Shown here in pieces: positions 42,104 through 51,737 of a DNA stretch of 64,000 nucleotides. The notes under the pieces were generated by a model, which worked only from the letters and a program-made list of their open reading frames with translations, did no database searches and was not told where the DNA came from. The DNA lies in the NCBI GenBank assembly GCA_025210745.1, contig JAOARC010000037.1, positions 1 to 64,000 on the forward strand, read 5' to 3'. How positions within the stretch are numbered: the first letter of the stretch is position 1; each line of letters starts with the position of its first letter. This DNA is from Bacteriovoracaceae bacterium. GTDB lineage: Bacteria; Bdellovibrionota; Bacteriovoracia; Bacteriovoracales; Bacteriovoracaceae. The translations under genes were made by a program, and so were the position numbers.

Positions 42104-44764
42104 TTAGCCGTGAAGAATTTGAGCTCTAGCCGCTGCTAAACGAGCTACAGGAACTCTAAATGGAGAACAACTAACATAATCAAGCCCTACCTTATGACAA
42201 AATTCAATTGATGCTGATTCTCCACCATGTTCACCACAAATACCGCAGTGAATATCTGGATTATTTTTCTTTCCTTCCTTAACTGCATGAGCCACTAAAA
42301 AACCTACTCCATCTTGATCGATAGATACAAATGGATCTCTTTTAAAGATCTCTTTTTGTGTATAAAAAGGTAAGAACTTTCCAGAATCATCTCTCGATAA
42401 TCCAAACGTTGTTTGTGTTAAATCGTTTGTACCAAATGAGAAAAAATCAGCAGTATTAGCTATCTCACCAGCAGTAATACAAGCTCTTGGAAGTTCTAAC
42501 ATAGTACCAATTTTATGTTTTACCTCTGTACCCTTTTCTTTAAATACATCAGCAATTACACCCTGGGCGTTTTTCTTTAAAATCGCAAGCTCATTATTTG
42601 AAGCAATTAAAGGAATCATGATCTCAGGCTGAACATCAACACCTTTAGCGCTGACTTCAATAGCAGCTTCAATGATTGCTCTTACTTGCATATTGTAAAT
42701 CTCAGGAAAAGTTACTCCTAATCTACAACCTCTATGCCCAAGCATAGGGTTAAATTCATGTAGCTCATCTTTTCTTTTATAAATAACGGCCTTATCCACA
42801 TTTAAACTCTGTGCAAGTTCAGCATATTCTTCATCTTTATGAGGTAGAAACTCATGAAGAGGCGGATCAAGTAATCTAATATTTACAGGTAATCCATTCA
42901 TCGCTGTGAAAATACCTTTAAAATCTTCTCTTTGAAATGGAAGTAACTTAGCAATTGCAATTGCTCTATCTTCAGAACTAGATGCAAAGATCATCTCTCT
43001 TACAGCTAAAATTCTTTCACTATCAAAGAACATATGTTCAGTTCTACAAAGTCCAATACCCTGAGCACCAAACTTTCTAGCAACTTCACTATCTTCAGGG
43101 TTATCTGCATTTGTTCTTACTTTTAATCTCTTAACCTCATCGGCCCATGACATAAATATTTCAAAGTTATCAGAAATCGAAGCCTTTATAGTTGGAACGA
43201 TTCCATTAAAGATTTCTCCTGTTCCCCCATCAAATGTTAGATGATCTCCTTCATTAAAAGTTTTTTCACCAATAACAAGTTTTTTATTATGTTCATCTAT
43301 TTCTAGTGCAGAACAACCAGCTACACATGGTTTTCCCATACCTCTTGCTACAACAGCCGCATGAGAAGTCATACCACCTCTAGCAGTTAATATTCCATCA
43401 GACACATGCATTCCCCCAATATCTTCAGGAGAAGTTTCTTGTCTAACTAATAAAACTTTTTTACCAGCATTAACCCAATTAGCTGCATCTTCCGATGTAA
43501 AAACAATTTGTCCACAACTAGCCCCAGGGCTTGCCGGAAGTCCTTTTGCAAGTAATTCCTTATCTGCTTTTGGATCTAATCTTGGATGTAATAATTTATC
43601 TAGATCTTCGGGCCTAATCCTTAATAATGCTTCTTCTTTGTTGATGACTCCTTCATTAGTTAAATCAACAGCAATCTTTAAAGCAGCATTTATAGTTCTT
43701 TTACCTGTTCTTGTTTGCAGAATATAAAGTTTTTTATCTTCAATAGTAAACTCAATATCTTGCATATCTTTATAATGAGCTTCTAATTTTTGATAAACTT
43801 CAACTAACTCATCATAAGCTTCTGGCAATTCTTCTTTTAGAGTTCTTAAGTTTTTATTTGAATCATTTTTGCTTGTTTCATTTATTGGAGCAGGTGTTCT
43901 AATACCAGCAACAACATCTTCTCCTTGAGCATTAATTAAATACTCTCCAAAAAATTGTTTTTCTCCAGTAGATGGGTCTCTTGTAAAACAAACCCCTGTT
44001 GCAGATGTATCACCAGTATTTCCAAATACCATTGATTGAATATTGACAGCTGTTCCCCAATCATCACTAAAGCCATTCATCTGTCTATATTTTATAGCTC
44101 TTGGGTTATTCCAAGAAGAAAACACTGCTCCAATAGCAGCCCATAGCTGATCCATTGGGTCTTGTGGAAATGTTTTTCCAAACTCTTCCATTAATACTTG
44201 TTTATAAACATGTACTAGTTCTTGTAAGTCTTCAGCTGATAGATCAGTATCTGATTCATAATTTCTAGCTTCTTTTAAATCTTCTAATTGAGCTTCTAAT
44301 ATTGATGTATTTAAACCAAGAACAACATTTGAAAACATTTGAATAAATCTTCTATATGAGTCCCAAGCAAATCTAGCATTTCCAGTTTTAGATGCCATAG
44401 CTTCAACAGTCTTATCATTCATTCCAAGGTTTAAAACCGTATCCATCATACCAGGCATGGAAACTCTTGCTCCTGATCTAACAGAAAATAAAAGAGGATT
44501 TGATTGTCCTCCAAAAGTTTTTCCTGTAATCTGTTCTACTAATTTTAATGAGCTTTCCACTTGAGATCTAATATCATCATTTATCTTTTGATCATTTTTA
44601 TAATAATCAATACAAGCTTCAGTAGATACCGTAAATCCTTCAGGAACAGCAAGGCCTAATGCACTCATTTGAGCAAGGTTGGCACCTTTTCCACCTAATA
44701 GATCTTTTTGAGTTTGGTCTCCATCTGTGGAGTTTCCATTAAAATTGTAAACCCATTTTGTCAT
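42104..44764 (-). CDS. ppdK: Pyruvate, phosphate dikinase
   Basis: 886 residues, normal length. ATP-grasp domain at the N-terminus (GGKGANLAQMSALGLAVPEGFTV split at 24-45), the phospho-histidine domain with GGMTSHAAVVARGMGKPCVAG (His near 455), and the PEP/pyruvate TIM-barrel with GLCRTEHMFF and the C-terminal CGEHGG motif. It interconverts pyruvate and phosphoenolpyruvate with ATP and phosphate, useful for glycolysis or gluconeogenesis. No regulatory-protein gene (PDRP) is next to it. It lies after glyS and before the palindromic element. Confidence 0.97.
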   Translation of the reverse strand: MTKWVYNFNGNSTDGDQTQKDLLGGKGANLAQMSALGLAVPEGFTVSTEACIDYYKNDQKINDDIRSQVESSLKLVEQITGKTFGGQSNPLLFSVRSGARVSMPGMMDTVLNLGMNDKTVEAMASKTGNARFAWDSYRRFIQMFSNVVLGLNTSILEAQLEDLKEARNYESDTDLSAEDLQELVHVYKQVLMEEFGKTFPQDPMDQLWAAIGAVFSSWNNPRAIKYRQMNGFSDDWGTAVNIQSMVFGNTGDTSATGVCFTRDPSTGEKQFFGEYLINAQGEDVVAGIRTPAPINETSKNDSNKNLRTLKEELPEAYDELVEVYQKLEAHYKDMQDIEFTIEDKKLYILQTRTGKRTINAALKIAVDLTNEGVINKEEALLRIRPEDLDKLLHPRLDPKADKELLAKGLPASPGASCGQIVFTSEDAANWVNAGKKVLLVRQETSPEDIGGMHVSDGILTARGGMTSHAAVVARGMGKPCVAGCSALEIDEHNKKLVIGEKTFNEGDHLTFDGGTGEIFNGIVPTIKASISDNFEIFMSWADEVKRLKVRTNADNPEDSEVARKFGAQGIGLCRTEHMFFDSERILAVREMIFASSSEDRAIAIAKLLPFQREDFKGIFTAMNGLPVNIRLLDPPLHEFLPHKDEEYAELAQSLNVDKAVIYKRKDELHEFNPMLGHRGCRLGVTFPEIYNMQVRAIIEAAIEVSAKGVDVQPEIMIPLIASNNELAILKKNAQGVIADVFKEKGTEVKHKIGTMLELPRACITAGEIANTADFFSFGTNDLTQTTFGLSRDDSGKFLPFYTQKEIFKRDPFVSIDQDGVGFLVAHAVKEGKKNNPDIHCGICGEHGGESASIEFCHKVGLDYVSCSPFRVPVARLAAARAQILHG

Positions 44765-44793
44765 TTTTTCTTCCTTGATAAAAAAATTAAAAA

Positions 44794-46107
44794 TTAAAAT
44801 TCAAATTTATTTAAAATATACTTATTAAGATCAGCTATCTTAACCCTGTCTTGGGCCATAGTGTCTCTATCTCTTACAGTTACACTTTGATCTTCTAATG
44901 TGTCATAATCAACAGTTATACATAACGGTGTTCCGATTTCATCTTGTCTTCTATAACGTTTACCAATAGATCCTGCGATATCATATTCACACTTATACTT
45001 CTTTTGAAGATCAGATAAAACATTTCTAGCTACTTCTTGAAGCTCAGGCTTTTTCATTAAAGGCATTATCGCTACCTTAATTGGAGCTAAATGCGGCTTA
45101 AACTTAAGAACGACTCTTTCATCTTTTTGCCCTTTATTTTCAACTGTATAAGCGTTACATAAAAGAGCAAGTAAGTGTCTGTCACAACCAACAGATGTTT
45201 CAAGAACATAGGGAAGATATTTTTTAGCTCCATCTTCTTGATCAACATAGTTTAAATTCTTTCCAGAAAATTCAGCATGTTTTGCCATATCAAAGTCAGT
45301 TCTAGAGTGGATCCCTTCCATCTCATCCCAACCAATTGGAAACTTGTATTCAATATCAAAAGCTGCATCAGCATAGTGAGCTAATTCTTCACCATGATCA
45401 TGCCATCTTAGCTTATCTTCATCTAAACCATTATCTAGGTGCCATTGCCATCTGATTTCTTTCCACTTTTCCATGGCATCAGCTTGTGTTCCAGGTTTAA
45501 TAAAATATTGCATTTCCATTTGTTCAAATTCTCTTGTTCTAAAAATAAAATTACCAGGAGTAATTTCATTTCTAAAAGCTTTACCAATTTGAGCAATACC
45601 AAATGGAAGTTTCTTTCTCATTGTTTGTTGAACATTTAAAAAGTTTACAAAGATTCCTTGAGCTGTTTCAGGTCTTAAATAAACAGTTGAACCTGAATCT
45701 TCAACTGGACCCATTGTTGTTTTAAACATTAAGTTAAACTCTCTTGGTTCAGTGAAACTATCTTTTGCTCCACACTTTTCACAAGGAGCATTGATATCAA
45801 TTTTATCAGCTCTAAATCTTGACTTACATTCTTTACAATCTACTAGAGGATCAGAAAAATTATCAATATGACCAGAAGCTTTCCAAACTGTTGGATGCAT
45901 TAAGATTGAAGCATCAACTCCTTCTACATCTTCTCTATAAGTCATGGCCTTCCACCAAGATTCTTTTACATTATTTTTAAGCTCAACACCAAGTGGACCA
46001 TAATCCCAACAAGAACCAAGTCCTCCATAAACTTCTGAACTTTGAAAAATAAATCCTTTTCTTTTACAAAGACTTACTAGATCATTCATATTTTCTAAAT
46101 TACTCAA
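44794..46107 (-). CDS. glyQS: Glycyl-tRNA synthetase (homodimeric type)
   Basis: 437 residues. Class II motifs of the alpha2 Gly[21 protein letters not shown], a CKEC...CEKC zinc-knuckle-like insert (about 89-112), [29 protein letters not shown], and a C-terminal anticodon-binding domain ([13 protein letters not shown]). It charges tRNA-Gly. The start is TTG with AGGTGA upstream; an ATG six codons later is possible. The 7-base gap to msbA makes cotranscription likely. Confidence 0.95.
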   Translation of the reverse strand: MSNLENMNDLVSLCKRKGFIFQSSEVYGGLGSCWDYGPLGVELKNNVKESWWKAMTYREDVEGVDASILMHPTVWKASGHIDNFSDPLVDCKECKSRFRADKIDINAPCEKCGAKDSFTEPREFNLMFKTTMGPVEDSGSTVYLRPETAQGIFVNFLNVQQTMRKKLPFGIAQIGKAFRNEITPGNFIFRTREFEQMEMQYFIKPGTQADAMEKWKEIRWQWHLDNGLDEDKLRWHDHGEELAHYADAAFDIEYKFPIGWDEMEGIHSRTDFDMAKHAEFSGKNLNYVDQEDGAKKYLPYVLETSVGCDRHLLALLCNAYTVENKGQKDERVVLKFKPHLAPIKVAIMPLMKKPELQEVARNVLSDLQKKYKCEYDIAGSIGKRYRRQDEIGTPLCITVDYDTLEDQSVTVRDRDTMAQDRVKIADLNKYILNKFEF

Positions 46108-46114
46108 GGGTCAC

Positions 46115-47824
46115 CTACCTATTACTTAAATCGTATAATTTTTTATATTCATTATTATTATTAATTAAAACTTCATGTGTTCCACTTTCAACAATCATAC
46201 CTTCTTTTAAAACAACAATATGATCGTAGCTTTGAATAGTTGAAAGTCTGTGGGCAATAGCGATAACTGTTTTATCTCCACCGACTTTATCTAAAGCTTT
46301 TTGAACAACTTTTTCACTTTCATTATCTAAAGCAGAAGTTGCTTCATCAAAAAGCATAATAGGTGCTTCTTTTAAAAAAGCTCTTGCAATAGTAAGTCTT
46401 TGACTTTGACCACCTGATAGCTTTGTTCCTCTATCACCAATATGAGTATTCATCCCTTCAGGAAGATTTTTAATAAATTCATCGGCATAAGAAACTTCTA
46501 ACGCCTTAGTAACTTTTTCATCACTAAAGTTAGCTCCACAAACAAGGTTTTCATAAACTGTATCGTTAAATAAAAAGATATCCTGGCTAACAAGAGCAAA
46601 AGTTGATCTTAGAGTTTTTAGATCAATATCTTTAATATCATATCCATCAATTAAGATTTGTCCTTCTTGGATGTTATAAAGTCTAAGCAATAATGAAATT
46701 AAAGTAGATTTACCACTTCCTGATAATCCAACAAAAGCTACCTTTTGACCTTTTTCTATTTTTAAATTGAAATTTTTAATTACTGGATTGTCTCCATAAG
46801 AAAAAGTTACATTCTTAAATTCAATTGAGCTATCAAAGGTAAGTTCATTAATTTTTCCTTCATTAACTTCTTCTTTTTCATCTAGTAACTTAAAGATTCT
46901 AGCTGCTGCTGCTCTTGCTTGATTAAGCTTTGTATTTGATTTTGAAAATCTTCTTACTGGATCCATGAATAAAGCCAAAGATCCAACAAAACTCATAAAC
47001 TCTCCAGCTGTAAGACCACCATCTTTATTTCTAAAGTATGCAAGGATAATGATAAGAGCAAAAGCTAATGCCCCAACAAGTTCAACAGCAGGATGAGAAT
47101 GCTCTTCAGCAGAATTACTTTTTTGCTTATGAGATAAGAACTTGTTTTGAGCTTTATCAAATCTTCCAAGCATATATTGATTAAGTCCAAAAGCTTTTAT
47201 AATTTTTTGTCCCACAAGACCTTCTGCTGCATGATGAGTCATATCAGCAGTATCTTCTTGAGACTTAGAAACATATCTTCTGATTCTTTTTCCTGTAAAA
47301 GTAAATATCCCAATAAAAAATGGAACCACTATTAATATAATAAGAGTTAATTTCCAATCATGATAAAAAGCTACTCCTAAAAGAAGTATTGCAGATAATG
47401 GTTCTCTAATTAAAGCAAGACCATGCATAAAAGCTTCAGAAAAAATGGCAGTATCATTTATCATCACAGACAAAAGTTCACCTTGTTTTGCTTTAGAGTA
47501 AAACTTTGACGATAGGTTTTGAAACTTATTATAAATATCTCTTCTTATGGCACAAGTTGCTCTATCAACAACCATTCTCATTCCATAAAAATGAATAAAC
47601 CTAAAAGGATAATTTATAATTGCTAAACCAAAAATGATTCCTGCTAATTTGTACGCCACTGTAACATCTGCACCGGGTTCGAAAACACCATCGATAACAT
47701 CTTTAATAAAATAAGCTTGATATGCTTTAATTGCAGCAAGTGGAAAAGCACATAAAAATGCCATTATTGCCAAGCGTAAATGTGGCCTCAAATATGGGTA
47801 AATTTGTTTCAATAAATCGATCAT
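46115..47824 (-). CDS. msbA: Lipid A/lipid flippase ABC transporter MsbA-like
   Basis: 569 residues: six membrane helices (about 15-290) and an ATPase domain with GLSGSGKSTL (Walker A), LSGGQSQRL (signature) and IMLFDEATSALD (Walker B). This half-transporter type flips lipid A core or phospholipids across the inner membrane as a homodimer. It is divergent from gmhB, which makes the heptose precursor of the LPS core, supporting an LPS role. Other ABC exporters share this layout, so the symbol is tentative. Confidence 0.85.
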   Translation of the reverse strand: MIDLLKQIYPYLRPHLRLAIMAFLCAFPLAAIKAYQAYFIKDVIDGVFEPGADVTVAYKLAGIIFGLAIINYPFRFIHFYGMRMVVDRATCAIRRDIYNKFQNLSSKFYSKAKQGELLSVMINDTAIFSEAFMHGLALIREPLSAILLLGVAFYHDWKLTLIILIVVPFFIGIFTFTGKRIRRYVSKSQEDTADMTHHAAEGLVGQKIIKAFGLNQYMLGRFDKAQNKFLSHKQKSNSAEEHSHPAVELVGALAFALIIILAYFRNKDGGLTAGEFMSFVGSLALFMDPVRRFSKSNTKLNQARAAAARIFKLLDEKEEVNEGKINELTFDSSIEFKNVTFSYGDNPVIKNFNLKIEKGQKVAFVGLSGSGKSTLISLLLRLYNIQEGQILIDGYDIKDIDLKTLRSTFALVSQDIFLFNDTVYENLVCGANFSDEKVTKALEVSYADEFIKNLPEGMNTHIGDRGTKLSGGQSQRLTIARAFLKEAPIMLFDEATSALDNESEKVVQKALDKVGGDKTVIAIAHRLSTIQSYDHIVVLKEGMIVESGTHEVLINNNNEYKKLYDLSNR

Positions 47825-47902
47825 AATTCTTGTGAGTTGATTCTATAACGTAAGTAGTGCATAGTAAAAGCATATAGCTAATAAATAAGGGTTTTTTGAC
47901 AT

Positions 47903-48406
47903 ATGAAACAGCGCGCCGTTTTTTATGATAGAGATGGAACTTTGATAGTGGATAAGCACTATATGCACGAGGTTTCAAAGATCGAATATTACGATGATTC
48001 ATTCACTGCTTTAAAGCAATTACAAGACAAAGGATTTAAGCTTTTTATTGTAACAAATCAGTCAGGTATTGGCCGTGGTATGTTTAATGAAAACCAAATG
48101 CATGAAGTACATGAGCAAATCGTTCAAGATTACAAAGATCAAGGGATTGAAATCTTAGATATTGAGTTTTGTCCTCACTGTCCTGATCAAAACTGTGAGT
48201 GCCGAAAACCAAAACCATTAATGTTAGAAAGACTAGCTAAAAAACATAATATTGATTTAACAAAAAGTTTTATGATTGGTGATAAAGTTTCTGATGGTGA
48301 ATGTGGAAAAAACTGTGGAGCCCAAGGTTTATTGCTTAAAGTTTCAGACGATAGGTTTAAAACATTTGAAAACCTTCAGCAAATAACAAATTATATCCTT
48401 AGTTAG
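47903..48406 (+). CDS. gmhB: D,D-heptose 1,7-bisphosphate phosphatase
   Basis: 167 residues, HAD superfamily. Nucleophile motif DRDGTL (Asp9, Asp11), SerThr motif IVTNQSGIGRG, and IGDKVSDGECG. The zinc-binding insert CPHCPDQNCECRKP has the C-x-H...C-x-C spacing of GmhB. It makes heptose-1-phosphate for the LPS inner core. A weak AAGGG lies ten bases before the ATG. It overlaps the convergent recO gene by 8 bases. Confidence 0.9.
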   Translation: MKQRAVFYDRDGTLIVDKHYMHEVSKIEYYDDSFTALKQLQDKGFKLFIVTNQSGIGRGMFNENQMHEVHEQIVQDYKDQGIEILDIEFCPHCPDQNCECRKPKPLMLERLAKKHNIDLTKSFMIGDKVSDGECGKNCGAQGLLLKVSDDRFKTFENLQQITNYILS

Positions 48407-49220
48407 TTTTTATCATCTCCCATGTTTTAAATTGTCCTTCATTAAAACCAATTTGGTAACATAAGTAATTAAAAAGTATTTTATTTTCTAAACCATCTAT
48501 TTGGGATAGATCATTAATTTGAGCGATCTTACTTTTTAAAAACAACTCTAAGTGAGTTGAAATATTATGATTAATTTTTAGCTCATTAATAAGCTCTAAA
48601 TTACCACTTAAAAATTGATCTTTTTGAGTTAAGCAATCAATACAAATAAAACCTCCATCTTGAGGCTCAAATTTAGCAAGATCAAACTTCTTAAGATCCT
48701 GTTCACAAGAAATACAATAATCGTAATGAGGAAGAGATCCCATTTCATATAAAAGTTTAGACAAAAACATAAAAAGATATTTTGATAAATTAAAGGTCTT
48801 ATTTTCTAAAGATTTATCCATATGAAAAAGAATATTACTTAAAATAACAAATAAACCTTTAAATTCTTCATTGGCTTTATGATCATCATAATCTTCTTCA
48901 ACACTTACCTTTTGTAAAACTTCACAAAAAAAACATACAAGATAAAATGCCATATGATTTAAACGAATATATTTTGACTCCCATATTAAAGAATATTCTT
49001 TGGCGACCTTAATATCACTAGACTTTTTTGATGAAGATGAATTCAGAGTTATTTTTATCATATGACCGATTTCTAAAAACGATCCTTTTGATTTTTTTCC
49101 ACCACCACGGCCACCGTAAATATATACGTCTGCAAGTTTACCCGATCTTGTTAAAAGCTTACATATAAGATCTCTTTCTTTATAAGCAGTTTTATGAATA
49201 ATTAAACCTTCTAAGTTCAT
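48399..49220 (-). CDS. recO: DNA repair protein RecO
   Basis: 273 residues. The N-terminal OB-fold region (LEGLIIHKTAYKERDLICKLLTR...) and the basic Gly-rich GGRGGGKKSKGSF are typical of RecO. Four Cys in CISCEQ...CIDCL (about 171-198) form the zinc finger of the C-terminal domain. RecO loads RecA with RecR in the RecFOR pathway. The start lies 29 bases inside the helicase gene. Confidence 0.9.
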   Translation of the reverse strand: MNLEGLIIHKTAYKERDLICKLLTRSGKLADVYIYGGRGGGKKSKGSFLEIGHMIKITLNSSSSKKSSDIKVAKEYSLIWESKYIRLNHMAFYLVCFFCEVLQKVSVEEDYDDHKANEEFKGLFVILSNILFHMDKSLENKTFNLSKYLFMFLSKLLYEMGSLPHYDYCISCEQDLKKFDLAKFEPQDGGFICIDCLTQKDQFLSGNLELINELKINHNISTHLELFLKSKIAQINDLSQIDGLENKILFNYLCYQIGFNEGQFKTWEMIKTN

Positions 49221-50181
49221 CTATAAAGCTCTTTGAGTAAAGTTGCATCATTTTAAACTTTGATAATATCCATTTTTGACATATTTGTAACCTAGATAAT
49301 TTAAAGTTATCTTGCGTATAAAGATTAAATGACTCTCCTCTTCTACCAGCCCTTCCACTCATTTGAATCCACATATCAAGATTTGAAACTTTATAACTAA
49401 TAATAACCACTGAAATTTTAGGAAGATTTACCCCATGACTTAATGCACTTGTTCCTAAAATAAAATCAACTTTATCTTTTGCTGCTATTTTTTGATTAAA
49501 AAGATGAGACTCCCCTCCTAAACAAGTGACAACGCTAAATCCATACTCATTTAATATTTTTTCATATTCCAAAACTTGTGTTCTATATTTAAAAAAAATT
49601 AAGGTTGCATATTGTCTCTTTAAAAAAGGATAATAACCTTCAAGTTTACTGCTAAAGTATATTCTATCAGGTCTTTTCTTAATTTTATGATTACCTAGGT
49701 TTATTAAGACTTTTTTTCCACGAGAATTTTGCCACTTATTAACAATATCATCACTAACTGTCGCCGATAAAAGTAAAAGTCTTCTTTCTAAAAAAGATAA
49801 ACATTCATAAATCTCTAAAATTTTATGACGAAAGGATTCTCCCCAATAGTAAAAAAGATGAAATTCATCAAAAACCCAAATAATATCTTCATCAAATAAA
49901 AGCTCATCAATACAAAGCTCAGGAGTTAAAGTTAACAACTTAAACTCTATATGAGCATAGAGATTTCGAAGCTCTTTTTGAGATCTTGGCATAAAGGAGT
50001 TTTTGATTTTTACGCTTCTTAAGTAAAATTCATCACAGAGAGCTCTTAAGGGTGAAAGATACACCCATCTTTTAGACGATTTTCGTACAAGATCCAATAA
50101 AAGAGTGGTTTTTCCCCATCCAGTGGGAGCAATTAATAATGTATTATGCCCTTGGTCTAAGAAGGTGTTGATTTGTTCCAT
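49192..50181 (-). CDS. Minimal SF2 helicase
   Basis: 329 residues, only the two RecA-like domains. Motif I APTGWGKTT (about 18-26), motif II FDEFH, motif III LLSATV, and motif VI QMSGRAGRRGE are all present. The motif VI wording recalls Ski2/Hel308-type helicases. The small size, with no extra domains, is unusual. Its end overlaps recO by 29 bases, which suggests a role in DNA repair. Start ATG 50181. Confidence 0.8.
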   Translation of the reverse strand: MEQINTFLDQGHNTLLIAPTGWGKTTLLLDLVRKSSKRWVYLSPLRALCDEFYLRSVKIKNSFMPRSQKELRNLYAHIEFKLLTLTPELCIDELLFDEDIIWVFDEFHLFYYWGESFRHKILEIYECLSFLERRLLLLSATVSDDIVNKWQNSRGKKVLINLGNHKIKKRPDRIYFSSKLEGYYPFLKRQYATLIFFKYRTQVLEYEKILNEYGFSVVTCLGGESHLFNQKIAAKDKVDFILGTSALSHGVNLPKISVVIISYKVSNLDMWIQMSGRAGRRGESFNLYTQDNFKLSRLQICQKWILSKFKMMQLYSKSFIDELRRFNYS

Positions 50182-50227
50182 AGTTTAGTTTATAAGCAAT
50201 ATATATACCAAAACTTAGGAACATATT

Positions 50228-50485
50228 ATGATTAGAAAAATCGAAAAAGTACTTGATGATCAAATTAGGCCAGCGCTAGCTTCTCACGGTGGAAACATCG
50301 AAGTTGTTGATTTTGATAATAATAAACTATTTGTAAAACTAACTGGCGGATGCCAAGGTTGTTCTTCATCAAAAGCAACTTTAAAAGATGGTATTGAAAG
50401 ACTACTTGTTGGTAAATTTCCTGAACTAGTTGATGAAGTTGTAGATCTTACGGATCATGCTTCTGGCGATAATCCGTATATGTAG
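50228..50485 (+). CDS. NifU-C-terminal-type Fe-S scaffold
   Basis: 85 residues made of a single NifU C-terminal domain. CQGC (Cys42, Cys45) in the GGCQGCSSSKATLKDGIE motif binds a 4Fe-4S cluster in homologues (Nfu). The A-type domain of NfuA is absent. It carries clusters to target proteins in the cytoplasm. AGGA precedes the ATG. It is divergent from the helicase gene and convergent with the subtilase gene (one base apart). Confidence 0.9.
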   Translation: MIRKIEKVLDDQIRPALASHGGNIEVVDFDNNKLFVKLTGGCQGCSSSKATLKDGIERLLVGKFPELVDEVVDLTDHASGDNPYM

Positions 50486-50486
50486 T

Positions 50487-51605
50487 TTAATATTTTTTTG
50501 CCAACTCTACAGCAGCTGCAGCATCAACTAATCCTGCACCATAAGACCAACTACTACTTCCTATTTTCTTAGCACTCAATTTAAGAATCTCAGTCACTTG
50601 GTCTGGCGTTAGTTTTTTATTAACAGAGAAAACTAAAGCTGCAACACCTGAAACAATGGGAGCTGAATAAGATGTTCCATTTCCATTACCATATCCTCCA
50701 CCAACTCTTAAAAACTGTACTGATTGGCCAGGAGCTACGATATCTACAAATGGACCTCTTTGTGAACCATACCGAAAGCTAGCTCTATATCGACTATTTG
50801 ATTTATTTGTTCCACCAACGGCTAAAATTTCTTTTTTATTGTACCACCTTCTTCTGGTTCTATTAGCATTTCCCGCTGCCCACACAACCAAAGATCCTTT
50901 CTCATAAGCATATTTAGCTGCACTATGTGAACTAGAGCTATTGACTCCCGTCATACTCACATTAATAACTTTAGCACCCTGATCTGCAGCCCATCTAATG
51001 CAACCAAGCATTGCACTCGTTGGAACCCCTCCAGACTTACTTACAATTTTACCTGGTAAAATCTTAATTCCAGGAGCTGAACCAGATGAACCATACTCTT
51101 GCGAATAAGAAGCTGCTAAAAAACCACTTACAGCAGTTCCGTGATTTGTATTAGGAGTTGTATCTTCATTTTCCTCTAAAAAGTTCCACCCCTTTAAGAC
51201 TTTTCCCTTAAGCTCTGGTCTTGTTACATCAACACCGGAGTCACAAACTGCAACAATAATATCCTTAGAACCTTTTGTTGTATTCCAAGCCTTTTTAATA
51301 TTAATTTTCTTCATATGCCAATTTGTATCTAAATTCTTTTCATGAACATTAACACTGTGGTCAATATCCATTTTTAGAACCTGATCCTTTTCAATAAAAT
51401 TAAAATATTTTGTAGACTCTAAGTATTGTGCAATCTTAGGTGTAAGCCTTAGACGCCATGACTTTGAAGTAGATTTAATTTTTAATTTTTTAAAAAGTTT
51501 TTGAACTTCTTTATTTTTCGATGCTTTAATTTCAAAAATATAATTATAAGTTTCAACACCAAATACATTAAACACGATAATAAATGCTAATAAATACTTC
51601 ATCAT
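50487..51605 (-). CDS. Exported subtilisin-like (S8) serine protease
   Basis: 372 residues from ATG 51605 (AGGA six bases upstream; an ATG eight codons earlier is unlikely). Signal peptide (about 1-16), a short inhibitor-like propeptide, then the peptidase with all catalytic motifs: Asp in VAVCDSGVDV, His in NHGTAVSGF, Asn in WAAGNANR, Ser in GNGTSYSAPIVSG. It is a secreted or periplasmic endopeptidase. Adjacent genes encode another secreted enzyme and a large palindrome. Confidence 0.93.
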   Translation of the reverse strand: MMKYLLAFIIVFNVFGVETYNYIFEIKASKNKEVQKLFKKLKIKSTSKSWRLRLTPKIAQYLESTKYFNFIEKDQVLKMDIDHSVNVHEKNLDTNWHMKKINIKKAWNTTKGSKDIIVAVCDSGVDVTRPELKGKVLKGWNFLEENEDTTPNTNHGTAVSGFLAASYSQEYGSSGSAPGIKILPGKIVSKSGGVPTSAMLGCIRWAADQGAKVINVSMTGVNSSSSHSAAKYAYEKGSLVVWAAGNANRTRRRWYNKKEILAVGGTNKSNSRYRASFRYGSQRGPFVDIVAPGQSVQFLRVGGGYGNGNGTSYSAPIVSGVAALVFSVNKKLTPDQVTEILKLSAKKIGSSSWSYGAGLVDAAAAVELAKKY

Positions 51606-51677
51606 AATATGTCCTTTTATAAAGAACATTTCGGATGATTAACTTAAAAACAGTTTTACTAAAGTTAGTGAGGGAAA

Positions 51678-51730
51678 AAAATACCAATAAAAAAGCAGAT
51701 CACTTTGATCTGCTTTTTTATTGGTATTTT
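51678..51730. terminator. Perfect 25-bp inverted repeat, bidirectional terminator
   Basis: Bases 51678-51702 and 51706-51730 are exact inverted repeats (25 bp, 3-base loop CTT). The core GCAGATCA/TGATCTGC is flanked by six A on one side and six T on the other, so each strand has a stem followed by a T run. It lies 7 bases past the stop of the glutaminase-like gene. The extra ATTGGTATT arm outside the T run makes it longer than an ordinary terminator. Confidence 0.85.
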
Positions 51731-51737
51731 AATTTTT

